This document shows, in pieces, positions 38,301 through 46,883 of a stretch of DNA of 64,000 bases. The notes beneath the pieces are model-generated. The model ran no database searches, was not told the origin of the DNA, and worked only from the letters and a program-made list of their open reading frames with translations. Every line of letters begins with the position of its first letter. The stretch's first letter is position 1. Source of the stretch: Trichococcus shcherbakoviae (GTDB lineage Bacteria > Bacillota > Bacilli > Lactobacillales > Aerococcaceae); NCBI RefSeq assembly GCF_963666195.1, contig NZ_OY762653.1:806001-870000 (forward strand). Reading direction: 5' to 3'. The translations under genes were made by a program, and so were the position numbers.

Positions 38301-38781
38301 CCAGTTGCATCCCTTGTTTTTCGATGATGTATTTAAATAATTCGTTGGTATTATGCGTATCTTGTAAGTGATAGATCAGTTCCTTATCAAGCGACAATTC
38401 CTCAACCAGTTGCAGGACTTCCGTAACCGCATCCGGCTCCACTTTATTCGCCTTCAAAGACGATAAAATGCGCGTTCGGATCGGCAAGTAATCATGGACT
38501 TCCATGAAACGCAAGGCGACCAGACGATTGAACCAAGTATAACTTGCCGTCTCCATAACTGCTTCGTAGCCATCAATCTCTACTCTTCTGCGCAGATGTT
38601 CATATTGCGTTTGCGTCTTGTTATCAAAAATGTGTCCATTTACGATAAAACCGTCAGCAAGGGATTGGATAGGTGCAATCCCTTGGGCGGTAATACCAAA
38701 CTGGGCCGCACGATTGCGGACACCAGTTGTTATTTTGTGTCGGGCACTAACTGCAAATTTCTTTAATGCTGTATTATCCAT
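35308..38781 (-). CDS. pglX: BREX adenine-specific DNA methyltransferase PglX
   Basis: This 1157-residue N6-adenine methyltransferase marks host DNA in BREX and helps recognise the target site. SAM-binding motif I is 'DPAMGSGH' (residues 310-317) and the catalytic motif is 'NPPY' (488-491). The N-terminus 'MDNTALKKFAVSARHKI' is the usual PglX opening; that ATG (38781) has GAGGG 5 bases upstream, better than the ATG at 38814, which overlaps the brxC stop. The part between about residues 410 and 870 is distinctly AT-rich at the DNA level and includes the likely target-recognition region, while both ends match the local base composition. Confidence 0.95.
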   Translation of the reverse strand: MDNTALKKFAVSARHKITTGVRNRAAQFGITAQGIAPIQSLADGFIVNGHIFDNKTQTQYEHLRRRVEIDGYEAVMETASYTWFNRLVALRFMEVHDYLPIRTRILSSLKANKVEPDAVTEVLQLVEELSLDKELIYHLQDTHNTNELFKYIIEKQGMQLEKMLPNVFSPVEGDFYLLLPNDLLQDNGIIRDLITLIPEEAWDDIEIVGWLYQFYVSEEKDQIFSDLKKNKKIGKQSIGPATQLFTPKWIVEYLVDNSLGRLWLENNASSNLKDKLHYYLDAAEQTPEVMEQLAALKYESLKPEDIKVMDPAMGSGHMLLHAFDVLREIYLERGYNPREIPQLIVENNLYGMDIDKRAAQLASFAIAMKARSYDRRFFSREVTFNLIGFEESNGLALFHNTSLPNEDDVNAALENLYAQFFDARIYGSILKFEFIDVELIEEAIKQLRTSRVEDIIAQGYLNFEVPIIEELLEQYRLLTMKYDIVVTNPPYMGGKGMDEKLDKYVKKHYPNTKSDLYAVFMDVSIIVTQKYGYYGMINQHSWMFLSSFENLRENIIRNQTIVNMLHTGTRTFPEIGGEVVQNTAFIVKNFLLDLYKGRYVRLVSFTNTDEKARNIMNEDCTYYRNQNKFKSIPSCPIAYWASEKVFDIFSSSLKIDDIGHAKKGLDTSKNDIFLRGWHEIDINLKGEKWVPLNKGGQFRKWYGNQYYVIDWEENGKKLKNYKSSNIRNEKFYFKEGITWSDLTSGDFGARYFPEGFIFEATGPSFFSEDLENTLGYFNSKVFNFLAKYTMSTMHYTNGSVAKMPYKEFDVDIQSTVCENISISKNDWNSFETSWDFEKHPLIIDSERYSTIFEAYANWNAIAEERFNQLKSNEEELNRIFIEIYDLQDELTPEVEDKDVTVRKAEVDRDVRSFLSYLVGVIFGRYRLDKPGLAFAGGEFNLDEFGSYKPDKDNIIPITAEHYFEDDIVSKITELVAIIYGKDTLNENLQFIATHLGMKESETAEDTIRRYFMKDFYKDHLKIYQKRPIYWQFSSGKKGAFKGLMYLHRYDKYTLARIRTDYVLKLTTTLNQLIEHAQVIIDGNVSAKEVARARKEREAYEAQLQELREYDLILKQLADQEIDLDLDDGVKVNYAKFQDIPFKKDNGRSDKKNLFEKI

Positions 38782-38813
38782 TGTTACCCTCACTTTGTTG
38801 CAATTTTTAATCA

Positions 38814-41800
38814 TTAGATGAAACGAATGGTTTTGCCTTGTTCGAGAACTTTTTCCAGTTCGTCGTGGATGGCAAGTAACAAGGCATCTAGCTCTGCTTC
38901 CGTTTCGATTTTCTCGTAGTTTTGCGGAATCAGTTTGTTTTTATGTACAAATTCCGGTTTCTTGGCTATTGGCTTTACCGGATCTACAACAACAGGATCG
39001 CCTCCGCCGTCTATTGGTGGTTTCGGAGATACAGGTATAGGCGGAGGTGTAGGCTGTATTTTCGAGATGAAATCATTGATTTGCGTGCTTAACTGTTGCG
39101 TCAAATGATCGATTTGTGACCGATATGAGAAAAGATCCGTCAATGTTTCCGCACTCAATATCTTGTTCTTCAAAAGCGTGAAACGCTCTTTGATGACCGG
39201 TTCAAATTTAGCTCTGACTGTTTCCATCGCTGTAATGGTGTCCTCCAAAGTGGCTACTTTTTGTTGGATTACTTCCAGCAGGGGTTCAGATTCTTTATCC
39301 AATTCTGCAATCAAGGCTTGCTCATATTGCATATTCAGATCGGGTAATTCTTTGATGAAATCATAGGGCATACTCATCGCCAATATTTCCGAGATGCGCT
39401 GACCGGCTGCTTTTGCTTCGGCAGTCTGCAATAAGTCTTTGTCGATCTCATAGCGTTTACGTAGCTTGAAGCTGGTATCGAATACTGGTTTTTGGGATTC
39501 GAAAAAGGATTGGACGGGCTGGATATCGTCGTACAGATCCAGAAGTTCGTCACGTTTATCGTACAGACATCTGAAGAATTGATCGGCATCTTGGTACTTG
39601 AGGATTTCTTTCAATGTCTGCAATAACGCTTCGATTTCCTTTTCGCCAGGATAGCTACGGTGACGATATTCATCCAGCAAGTTTGCCATTGTCTTTTGGG
39701 TACCGATAAACAACCGCATCGTTTCTTCTTTCAACTCATCTTCTTTTTCGGACACCAGATTTTTCCCGTACATTTCTTTCGCGATTACTTTCGCATTGCG
39801 GATCAGTTCTTCGCCGATGACTTTGCGTTTTTCGACCATGATTTTTGCCTGCGATGGATTTTGTTTGATTGTTCTTGGGAACATGGCATCATGAATGTTC
39901 ATTGTATTGCCGCTGGATTTGAACTGGATTTTTTCGTCTTTCAACAAGCGGATCAAACTAACCAAAATGTCGTCCTCACGCCAACCGTATGGCGCTTTCC
40001 CGAACACTTGGACGATTTCGAATAAGGACGTGATCATCTTGCGTTCCGTATGTTGTTCGATGTATTGTTCCAAAGCGTCAGTTGCCAAACGGTTCGGATC
40101 ATCCGAATTATCGTGCATAAAGTTGATTTGGCCTTGTGAAATGACGCCGCTGAAATCATCGCGGTCGTAGAACTTATTGATGTACTTGATTTTCAGATAC
40201 ATATTTTCTACTACGTCATGCAGCCCTTGATCAACCTTTGTGGTCGGATTTCCTGCAAGGGATACTTCACTGCCGTTGATGTAATAGGTGGCGTTTTGGA
40301 CAGTTTCGCGCACTTGCCGTTCAACAGACTTCATCAGGTCATTCCGTTCATTGGATTTGCGGTCGATGATTTCACGTTTCATTCCTGAGTTTTGTTTGCT
40401 TGATTGGTTGCGCAAATACTCATTGATTTTCAACAGCATCATCGTGTCATCGTAGAACGTTCCGGAATCGCCCAATGCGATGACCAAACGGTTTTCGCGC
40501 GTGGACAGTTGTTGAAGCGTTTCACGATTGCGGTAATCATCGCTGTATGGTGTCACCACATGAATGCCGATTTCCGCAGTTGCATTCCCGCGTGCGGATT
40601 CATCGATCCATTTGGCGCAGTCAAAGTCATAAGCGACAGTCTTCTTCTCCGCAAAAGGTACGTATTTATATTTCTTCAGTTCCAACACGGTGTCATAGAT
40701 CATTTCACCGATATATGATTGCATCTTCGAAGTCGGTATATCCATATGGTTGATTTCACGATTGATGTCCTGCTCTTCATTCGTCAAGAACAGGTATTCC
40801 AATCCTGTACGTTGTACCAAGTACTCTTTTGTCAAACGGTCCAAAGCAGCAGTGATATCTTCAGTCAATTTCAAACGGTCAGCATCCAGTTCATCCAACA
40901 TCAAGGTCGTGATATTCTCGACTGTGCTCGGAACGGATTTCAAATAGCGGATCAGATAGAGGACTTTCAGCACATCAACATCAAAAGATTGTAACGTCGG
41001 AGTGGACTGTGCTTTGATGATGGTCGCTCGGACAGAGTGATCCAAGCCTTGGTCAAGGTGACCATAGAAGGTTTGGAACGGAACCAGGATACCCAGATTT
41101 TTTTCAGCATATTCCAACGCGGCATATTGGACCGCACCCAACAAATTCCGCTCTCCGCTGGCAAAGTGCTTCCCGGCCGAACTGTTCTCACGGATTTTCG
41201 TGAACACTTGCTGCAGCAGATCCAATTGATACGGGATCATCGGATAAAATTCACTGAAATTCTTTAGGGAATCATATTTTTTCAATGAAATGGTCCCATC
41301 GGAAAAGTTGATTTTGTTTCGTAATGAGGCCTGAACTTCGCCTGTATACAATAACTGCACTGCATCTTTGCCTGTATCATTCTTTTCCAACAGACGTTTT
41401 TTGATTACTTCATCCGCATTAGCGGAGCTTAAGCTCAATCGCGTATTAAAGCGGCCTTGGATTTTAGAGAAGTCCTGAGAAGAATGGATATCTTTTTCAA
41501 GTTCATCGATATCTTGTTGGCTCGTTACGATGACCCAAACTTTTCCGAGCGTGTACTTGCCCAAATCTTCAACGATTGTTTGCAGGTCCAGCATACGGTG
41601 GACATCATCGGAGACGAACTGCCCCATTTCATCAGCCAGGAAAACCAAGTGATAGTCAGCCGGCTGCTTGTCCACATATTTTTTGATACGTTTTGCGAAG
41701 GAATCCACACTGATTTCATAGCTTTCTTCACCGTTGTCGATCCAGCGGCGGGCGCTCTCTTCGCTCATATTGGCGACTTCAACAAGGGTTTCTACAATCA

Positions 41801-42419
41801 TATCTTCGTTGTAATAAATCTCCTCGCGGGCATCTTCCCAGGCCAGATCAGACTTCTCTTGGAAGACTTGCTTAAAAGGCTTATATTGGCCATTTTGATC
41901 AAGGATTTCTTCCATTTGCGCAACCCAAGGGATGCTAGCGGAATAGCCCAACTTTTCATTGAAGACTTTGTTGAAGACTTTGACGATCGAAAGCTTACTG
42001 TCGCCGTTATCATCCTCAGATTTCGAAGGTGTGTTGAACAGGATAATATCGCTTGGTGCATCTGCTACCTGCTGCATTTGATCCAATAAGGCATGATCCT
42101 CAATTTTCTCTCTGAAGAACTCGACCGCCTTTTTTCCGTCTACTTCAAGATTGCTGTCCAATAAATAAGACAGGATTTTCAAGAAATGCGATTTCCCGGA
42201 ACCAAAGAATCCGGAAATCCAGACGCCCATCTGATCCGTTGGCACATCCAGTGATTTCAGATATTGCTTGAAGAAATAAACAAAATGCGCCTGTAATTCA
42301 TCGGTCACGACATATTCATCCAACTCTTGGCGGACATCGTTCTCAGCTTCTTGGCCGACTTTGATAACACCTTTAATTTCACGCGCGATATCTTTTTTGA
42401 ACAGTTGCTTGATTTTCAT
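38814..42419 (-). CDS. brxC: BREX ATPase BrxC
   Basis: This 1201-residue protein is the large P-loop ATPase of BREX. Walker A is 'GFFGSGKS' at residues 70-77, preceded by the conserved 'YVVTDELQAHFVYFFKQYL'. The likely Walker B region is 'DYHLVFLADEMGQFV'. It has extensive helical and coiled-coil stretches (about 900-1080) and a proline-rich linker ('PTPPPIPVSPKPPIDGGGDP') before the C-terminal ~60 residues. The length is normal for type 1-like BrxC. AGGAGG precedes the ATG, 12 bases after brxB. Confidence 0.95.
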   Translation of the reverse strand: MKIKQLFKKDIAREIKGVIKVGQEAENDVRQELDEYVVTDELQAHFVYFFKQYLKSLDVPTDQMGVWISGFFGSGKSHFLKILSYLLDSNLEVDGKKAVEFFREKIEDHALLDQMQQVADAPSDIILFNTPSKSEDDNGDSKLSIVKVFNKVFNEKLGYSASIPWVAQMEEILDQNGQYKPFKQVFQEKSDLAWEDAREEIYYNEDMIVETLVEVANMSEESARRWIDNGEESYEISVDSFAKRIKKYVDKQPADYHLVFLADEMGQFVSDDVHRMLDLQTIVEDLGKYTLGKVWVIVTSQQDIDELEKDIHSSQDFSKIQGRFNTRLSLSSANADEVIKKRLLEKNDTGKDAVQLLYTGEVQASLRNKINFSDGTISLKKYDSLKNFSEFYPMIPYQLDLLQQVFTKIRENSSAGKHFASGERNLLGAVQYAALEYAEKNLGILVPFQTFYGHLDQGLDHSVRATIIKAQSTPTLQSFDVDVLKVLYLIRYLKSVPSTVENITTLMLDELDADRLKLTEDITAALDRLTKEYLVQRTGLEYLFLTNEEQDINREINHMDIPTSKMQSYIGEMIYDTVLELKKYKYVPFAEKKTVAYDFDCAKWIDESARGNATAEIGIHVVTPYSDDYRNRETLQQLSTRENRLVIALGDSGTFYDDTMMLLKINEYLRNQSSKQNSGMKREIIDRKSNERNDLMKSVERQVRETVQNATYYINGSEVSLAGNPTTKVDQGLHDVVENMYLKIKYINKFYDRDDFSGVISQGQINFMHDNSDDPNRLATDALEQYIEQHTERKMITSLFEIVQVFGKAPYGWREDDILVSLIRLLKDEKIQFKSSGNTMNIHDAMFPRTIKQNPSQAKIMVEKRKVIGEELIRNAKVIAKEMYGKNLVSEKEDELKEETMRLFIGTQKTMANLLDEYRHRSYPGEKEIEALLQTLKEILKYQDADQFFRCLYDKRDELLDLYDDIQPVQSFFESQKPVFDTSFKLRKRYEIDKDLLQTAEAKAAGQRISEILAMSMPYDFIKELPDLNMQYEQALIAELDKESEPLLEVIQQKVATLEDTITAMETVRAKFEPVIKERFTLLKNKILSAETLTDLFSYRSQIDHLTQQLSTQINDFISKIQPTPPPIPVSPKPPIDGGGDPVVVDPVKPIAKKPEFVHKNKLIPQNYEKIETEAELDALLLAIHDELEKVLEQGKTIRFI

Positions 42420-42431
42420 AGTATTCCTCCT

Positions 42432-43013
42432 CTATCTACCTACTAATTGAAAGGCACGATAATAATGATCGTCCTTGAATTCTCCAAACAGTTGCATTTT
42501 GTTGTCCTCGTATGTTCCCGGGAAAAATAAAATCAAGGGCTGGTCCTCGACTACAATCTGCAGGTTATTCAATAGTACATGTGAGCGCAGAATCGGATAG
42601 ATTTTACCGATACCTGTGATGAAAACGATCGCTCCCGGCTCCAACTCTTCCCGGATGGTCTGCACGAATACATCCCGATTGGTTGCGATTTTGAGGGCTT
42701 TACGCATGACACTGAACAATTCTTCGCTGGACTTCTGCTGTTCCATTTTGATGTTTTTTTCGATGTATCCTCGCTTTTCGAAAAAGCGGATCATCATATC
42801 GTATAAATCGAATACTTGGAATCGTAAAGCTTCATTTCTTTTTTTGCTATATTGGATCAGGTCCGGGATTGCTTGACGGACAATCAGTTCATCAGCTGCA
42901 TCATAATCGAAGATGTAAAAGCCGATTTCGCCACCCAAGCCTTTTTTGTTTGTGAAGTCCGGTTCCAATATGATTTCCTGTAGATCGTTCAGTCTTTCGA
43001 TAATTTGTTTCAT
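42432..43013 (-). CDS. brxB: BREX protein BrxB
   Basis: This 193-residue protein of the DUF1788 family is the small BREX component encoded between brxA and brxC. Recognisable parts are 'ERLNDLQEIILEPDFTNKKGLGGEIGFYIFDYD' and the C-terminal 'PLILFFPGTYEDNKMQLFGEFKDDHYYRAF'. It has no known catalytic motif; in BREX it is required for defence, probably as a structural partner. Its ATG overlaps the brxA stop codon by 4 bases (ATGA). Confidence 0.92.
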   Translation of the reverse strand: MKQIIERLNDLQEIILEPDFTNKKGLGGEIGFYIFDYDAADELIVRQAIPDLIQYSKKRNEALRFQVFDLYDMMIRFFEKRGYIEKNIKMEQQKSSEELFSVMRKALKIATNRDVFVQTIREELEPGAIVFITGIGKIYPILRSHVLLNNLQIVVEDQPLILFFPGTYEDNKMQLFGEFKDDHYYRAFQLVGR

Positions 43014-43609
43014 AGTAATTCTCCTAACATGATCTCAACAATGGGTTTGATGCCGTTTTTTCGCAGATACTCTCCCACGCTTTGGTTAATCAAAGGGCGC
43101 TTGACTTGATGCTCCTCATGATTGCTCATGATAAACTCGGATTCTCGCATCATTTGGATAAATCCACTCGCTAAACGTTCTTTCGTATTATCTGCCCACT
43201 TGGCGACGACTTCACTCTGTTCCGATTTTTTGTACAGGAAATTGATGACTTCTTTTTTAGTCAGTTCTTTTTGTAAAAGTAAGATTTTTTCAAGATATAC
43301 TTCACGCATAAATTCAAAATAAAGCTTATCTGCCTGCAAAATCGCATAAGCGAGGATTGCTTTCGCAGTATCAGCATCGCTGTTCATGAATTTTTCCAAC
43401 AAGAACTCATCCAAAAAGGATAAGCGGTGACTGATTTCCTTGTATGATGTCTTTCTTCGATCAGGGGAAGGCATCTGGAGGGCATTCAATTCGATTGCTT
43501 CATACCATCGCTCTTCTTCCGTCTTTCCTTGAAGTATCATTTCTGCAATGCGTTTACTCTCAATATACATAAAGGGACGATTCATCAATGCCGTCCGATA
43601 TTTATTCAT
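43010..43609 (-). CDS. brxA: BREX protein BrxA
   Basis: This 199-residue protein of the DUF1819 family has the BrxA signature 'YRTALMNRPFMYIESKRIAEMILQGKTEEER' and the C-terminal 'RKNGIKPIVEIMLGELL'. BrxA is a small helical DNA-binding protein and the first gene of the BREX operon here. GAGGGTG lies 6 bases before the ATG. No brxR-type regulator or brxE is found upstream; the next genes are the AbiE pair on the same strand. Confidence 0.92.
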   Translation of the reverse strand: MNKYRTALMNRPFMYIESKRIAEMILQGKTEEERWYEAIELNALQMPSPDRRKTSYKEISHRLSFLDEFLLEKFMNSDADTAKAILAYAILQADKLYFEFMREVYLEKILLLQKELTKKEVINFLYKKSEQSEVVAKWADNTKERLASGFIQMMRESEFIMSNHEEHQVKRPLINQSVGEYLRKNGIKPIVEIMLGELL

Positions 43610-43679
43610 ATGTTCACCCTCTTTTATCCCATTAAAACGTTGTTATTTATGTATTTCAAAAATTATTTATACCAAGTTA

Positions 43680-43685
43680 ATTATA
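43680..43685 (-). promoter_or_regulatory. possible BREX operon -10 box
   Basis: A perfect TATAAT on the minus strand lies about 70 bases before brxA. No clear -35 box is seen at 17 bases. The rest of the gap (43610-43914) has nothing coding. Confidence 0.35.
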
Positions 43686-43851
43686 CCGTAGATTTTTGGA
43701 AAGGGAATGGGCAGAAAAAATACCTTATACATTCTGCTTTGATTCTTTTCCAAGAATTGTGTTCCTTCATTCCATCACCTTTGTCTACAATTTGAATTAG
43801 GATCTTTAAAATATTCATGATTACACTCACTTAACACCATTTGTGATTAAT

Positions 43852-43880
43852 GCACGTTAAATGCAAATCAATTAACGTGC
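43852..43880. repeat. inverted repeat after abiEii
   Basis: GCACGTTAA and TTAACGTGC are separated by 11 bases. There is no T-run, so it may be an operator rather than a terminator. Confidence 0.45.
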
Positions 43881-43914
43881 AATATTCACGTATGAACATT
43901 CTAAAACATCTTGT

Positions 43915-44760
43915 CTATACGGATACAATAATTCTATCAAGTACAGCTTTTACTGACTGTATTGTTTCATTAAATGAGATATTACCTACGTAGCTGTTTT
44001 TATCTTGATAACGTATCCATAGTTTTTGAAGGTTATCGTCTGCTTCAATAAGCATAAGCACAGAAGAATAGTCATCCAACAGATCGACTGTTTCTCTCTT
44101 AATCATCGTTGCTTGAAGAGATTCGTTCAATGCCTTCCAATTGATTTCATCTTTTTTTAACAGATAGAGCATATGAATATCATAATAATCCCGCGCTCTT
44201 GTGCTCAAAGTCGTCCTATATAGGACCGTTTGAAGCTTTTCGGCTAAAACTGTTTCTATGGGATAACTCCATAATTCGATTTCCTTGTCATCTAAAATAG
44301 AAGTGTACTTTGTCAGTTCTTCTTTTGGTGTAATGGCGTCGCCAGTTGTCAGGTCTACCTTAAATGGAACACCCATTGTTTGGATAGTTGCGATCATCGA
44401 CACGCGGAACCCCGGATAATCATCTTCCTCCCGGATTTCTTCTATTTTTTCTACCCTAAAGGATATTCCTTCAATGGTATTGGCTGAACATATTTCATTA
44501 AAGATGGCGGCTAAGTTTTCTCTGTTTAGCGTAAATCCTTTAACGGTTGTATCAATATCCATAGTAGTCCGTTTTTCTACACCAAGCAGTGAACGAATAA
44601 GGAAGCCACCTTTAATAATGAAGTTGTCTTTGTGTTTTGTGAGTCCCAGCAAAAACAAAAATTGTTCCATGACAAAGGCCCGCTGGAGTAATTGTGGGTC
44701 CATTTTCTTTTGTGCTGCTAGATGACGAATCTTTTGCTTCAATTGCGTTGCTGTTATCAA
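43915..44760 (-). CDS. abiEii: AbiEii nucleotidyltransferase toxin
   Basis: This 281-residue protein is the toxin of a type IV-class AbiE pair, first known as phage abortive infection. The nucleotidyltransferase signature is 'FIIKGGFLIRSLLGVEKRTTMDIDTTVKG' (GG plus DxD), with 'PFKVDLTTGDAITP' and 'YPIETVLAEKLQTVLYRTTLSTRARDYYDIHMLY' completing the family pattern. Related enzymes add nucleotides to tRNA acceptor ends. Its start overlaps the antitoxin stop by 4 bases. It lies directly upstream of the BREX operon, same strand. Confidence 0.92.
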   Translation of the reverse strand: MITATQLKQKIRHLAAQKKMDPQLLQRAFVMEQFLFLLGLTKHKDNFIIKGGFLIRSLLGVEKRTTMDIDTTVKGFTLNRENLAAIFNEICSANTIEGISFRVEKIEEIREEDDYPGFRVSMIATIQTMGVPFKVDLTTGDAITPKEELTKYTSILDDKEIELWSYPIETVLAEKLQTVLYRTTLSTRARDYYDIHMLYLLKKDEINWKALNESLQATMIKRETVDLLDDYSSVLMLIEADDNLQKLWIRYQDKNSYVGNISFNETIQSVKAVLDRIIVSV

Positions 44761-45434
44761 AGGAGCACCTCCAAATATGGCCGCATTCCTTTTTCAACTT
44801 TTAGTAGTTTCGCGTAACGCATTAATTCGGAAAGTTTTTTATTTTTTCGTTTCATGTATCTTCTTAAAGCAGTCAATTGTACATCCTTGTCAGCTTTATG
44901 GCCGGGCATGAACATGTCGCAAAGCGTTTTCTCAACATCATATACTCGGATGGGATTTCCTGACGGACTTTCCATTATGATGACGCCAAGATTATAACGG
45001 TTAGGCACCGCATACGAAGGGATGACGCCTGATTCGGCAAGGTGTTTATTGTTGTATCCCTGCGGAAAGGTCATGTGATAATCGAATGGCGTCACATCCG
45101 TCAAGTCATGCAGGAACAGGGCTGTTTCGAACGAAAAGACTCCTTTTTTGAAGCGGGTTTGTAGAAGTTGTAATTCATCGGTAAAATCGTCAACATTCAC
45201 ATACATGCCGTGAGCAACTTTTTCGATTTTCCCACTTTTTTTTAAATATCTCTGAAATTGTTCAGGGTGAATGCCGCGCTTTGTCAGATCCTTCGTTTGA
45301 ATGATTCCTTTACTTTCGCTAACGAAAACACTCAAAGTCTCTTCAATTTGCGATTCTTGTCCCTTTTGTTCAATTTTTTTCGGATCCATTTTATTGGCAC
45401 GATCACTCTTTGCTTTCACTTCTTCGTCCTTCAC
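44757..45434 (-). CDS. abiEi: AbiEi-family antitoxin
   Basis: This protein of about 225 residues has the AbiEi layout: an N-terminal winged-helix region ('IIQTKDLTKRGIHPEQFQRYLKKSGKIEKVAHGMYV') and a C-terminal antitoxin domain ('FKKGVFSFETALFLHDLTDVTPFDYHMTFPQGYN', 'VYDVEKTLCDMFMPGHKADKDVQLTALRRYM'). The start is a GTG with GGAGGGG 6 bases upstream. A lysine-rich N-terminal tail of about 25 residues precedes the domain. AbiEi proteins repress their own promoter; an inverted repeat fitting that role overlaps the -10 box. Confidence 0.88.
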   Translation of the reverse strand: MKDEEVKAKSDRANKMDPKKIEQKGQESQIEETLSVFVSESKGIIQTKDLTKRGIHPEQFQRYLKKSGKIEKVAHGMYVNVDDFTDELQLLQTRFKKGVFSFETALFLHDLTDVTPFDYHMTFPQGYNNKHLAESGVIPSYAVPNRYNLGVIIMESPSGNPIRVYDVEKTLCDMFMPGHKADKDVQLTALRRYMKRKNKKLSELMRYAKLLKVEKGMRPYLEVLL

Positions 45435-45460
45435 AATTAACCCCTCCTTATCGTGATTTT

Positions 45461-45499
45461 CATACTATAAATTATACCCTGTTATAGTACGATTATCAA
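45461..45499 (-). promoter_or_regulatory. abiE promoter with overlapping inverted repeat
   Basis: On the minus strand TTGATA (45499-45494), 17 bases, TATAAT (45476-45471). CGTACTATAA (45491-45482) and TTATAGTATG (45470-45461) are inverted around the -10 box, a likely AbiEi operator. Confidence 0.75.
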
Positions 45500-45598
45500 A
45501 CTACACAATCTCTTTGCTTTTCGCATTCAATTATCTTCACTCTGCTCATATCATTTCCCCACCCCATCTAAAAGTGCTACACTTTAGTTGATTAAAAA

Positions 45599-45768
45599 CC
45601 TGGATTCCCGGTAAAATTATAACGCGGAGCGTTGAAAGGTTGATAAATCAATGTTTCTTAGTTAAACCTCGTTATAAATATTTGTAGCGATTTATAACGA
45701 GGTTGGTGAAAAAAGGCCGTAGGTACGGGCTCTTTCAGTACCACGTTATAATAATCCGGGAATGAAGG
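45599..45768. mobile_element. 170-bp MITE with IS1634-like ends
   Basis: The ends CCTGGATTCCCGGTAAAATT and, as the complement of the right, CCTTCATTCCCGGATTATT match the terminal repeats of the IS1634-family element at 13113-14856. The element is flanked by a perfect 6-bp duplication TAAAAA (45593-45598 and 45769-45774), the same length as for the full element. Inside is a palindrome CCTCGTTATAAAT / ATTTATAACGAGG that also echoes the element's left end. It has no coding capacity. Confidence 0.85.
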
Positions 45769-45856
45769 TAAAAAGCTATTATCATATCAACCTCAGTTAT
45801 GTAAGGTTCACATTCACAACAGCTAGCAAATCAGAATCAAGAATGGAGAGAATACT

Positions 45857-46837
45857 ATGGACACGATCAGCAATTATGTAGATTCTGTCTTTGCAACAGT
45901 TCCGGAGTCACCTGAACTGTCGGCCCAAAAACAAGCCATGCTAAATAGGATGCAGGACAAGTACCAACAGCTGAAATCAGCAGGCAAAAGTGAGTACGAA
46001 GCAATCAGCGGCGCCATAGCGGCTCATGGCAATATTGATGATTTCACCAAATCAGACTTAGCGGCTGTACCTGCAGAAATTCCCGATAATGAAGTCTACC
46101 TTACTCCCGAACAAGTCGACGAGTACATCGATCATCGTCATCACTTCGCCTGGGCGATGGCGACAGGTGTTTTCCTGTGCATCATGGGTCCAGCCAGCCT
46201 GTTTCTCGGTCAGTACCTTGCCGGCTACCGAGATGGTCAGGGAGGCCGTACGAGTGACCTGATGGATATTCTGACACTCGTGCCGCTGTTCATCTTTGTC
46301 GCAGCCGGCGTCGCGTTGTTTATCCTTTACGGCATGAAGGAACAGCAATTTGAACTTGAGGAGAAACGAGTCCAACTCGACGCCACAACCTACGCTAGGC
46401 TGAAAGCTGCTCACAAAGCCTTCCGTCCGCGGTTGGCCGTCGCTGTCGCGATTGGGGTCGCGCTCTGCATCCTGGCTCCCGTCTCTATGCTGCTTTCCGT
46501 CGTCTTTCTCGGGGAAGAGAATGGTCTGTCGCTTGTGTTCCTGCTCAGCTTCATCGCAATCGGCGTCTTCCTGTTTATCTTTTACGGCATCCAGGATGAG
46601 ACCTACGAAAAACTGCTGTCAATTGGTGAGTTTGCGAAGGACAAAGCCGAGAAGAACAAGGTGGTCGGAATCGTTGCGGGCGTCGTCTTCCCGCTTGCCG
46701 CGGCCGTTTACCTGATTGCCGGCTTCGTGTATTACGCTTGGGCGAGCGCCTGGATCATCTTTCCAATCGTCGGCATCCTCTTCGGGATCTTCGCAACTGT
46801 GTACAACGGCTACATGGATCTGAAGAAGAAAAAATAA
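45857..46837 (+). CDS. permease-prefix-type membrane protein
   Basis: This 326-residue protein has an N-terminal soluble helical part of about 80 residues ('ELSAQKQAMLNRMQDKYQQLKSAGKSEYEAISGAIAAHGNIDDF'), like the permease-prefix or HAAS domains that precede membrane modules. Two similar pairs of transmembrane helices follow (around 98-165 and 196-245; note 'LFILYGMKEQQFELEEKRVQLDA' and 'LFIFYGIQDETYEKLLSIGEFA'), then a final pair (about 262-315). The internal duplication is clear. Such proteins often go with a PadR-type regulator, but none is next to it. The function is unknown. Confidence 0.65.
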   Translation: MDTISNYVDSVFATVPESPELSAQKQAMLNRMQDKYQQLKSAGKSEYEAISGAIAAHGNIDDFTKSDLAAVPAEIPDNEVYLTPEQVDEYIDHRHHFAWAMATGVFLCIMGPASLFLGQYLAGYRDGQGGRTSDLMDILTLVPLFIFVAAGVALFILYGMKEQQFELEEKRVQLDATTYARLKAAHKAFRPRLAVAVAIGVALCILAPVSMLLSVVFLGEENGLSLVFLLSFIAIGVFLFIFYGIQDETYEKLLSIGEFAKDKAEKNKVVGIVAGVVFPLAAAVYLIAGFVYYAWASAWIIFPIVGILFGIFATVYNGYMDLKKKK

Positions 46838-46883
46838 AAAAACCGGCACAAGCTGAAAACAGCGTCCGGAAATAAAACGAAGT

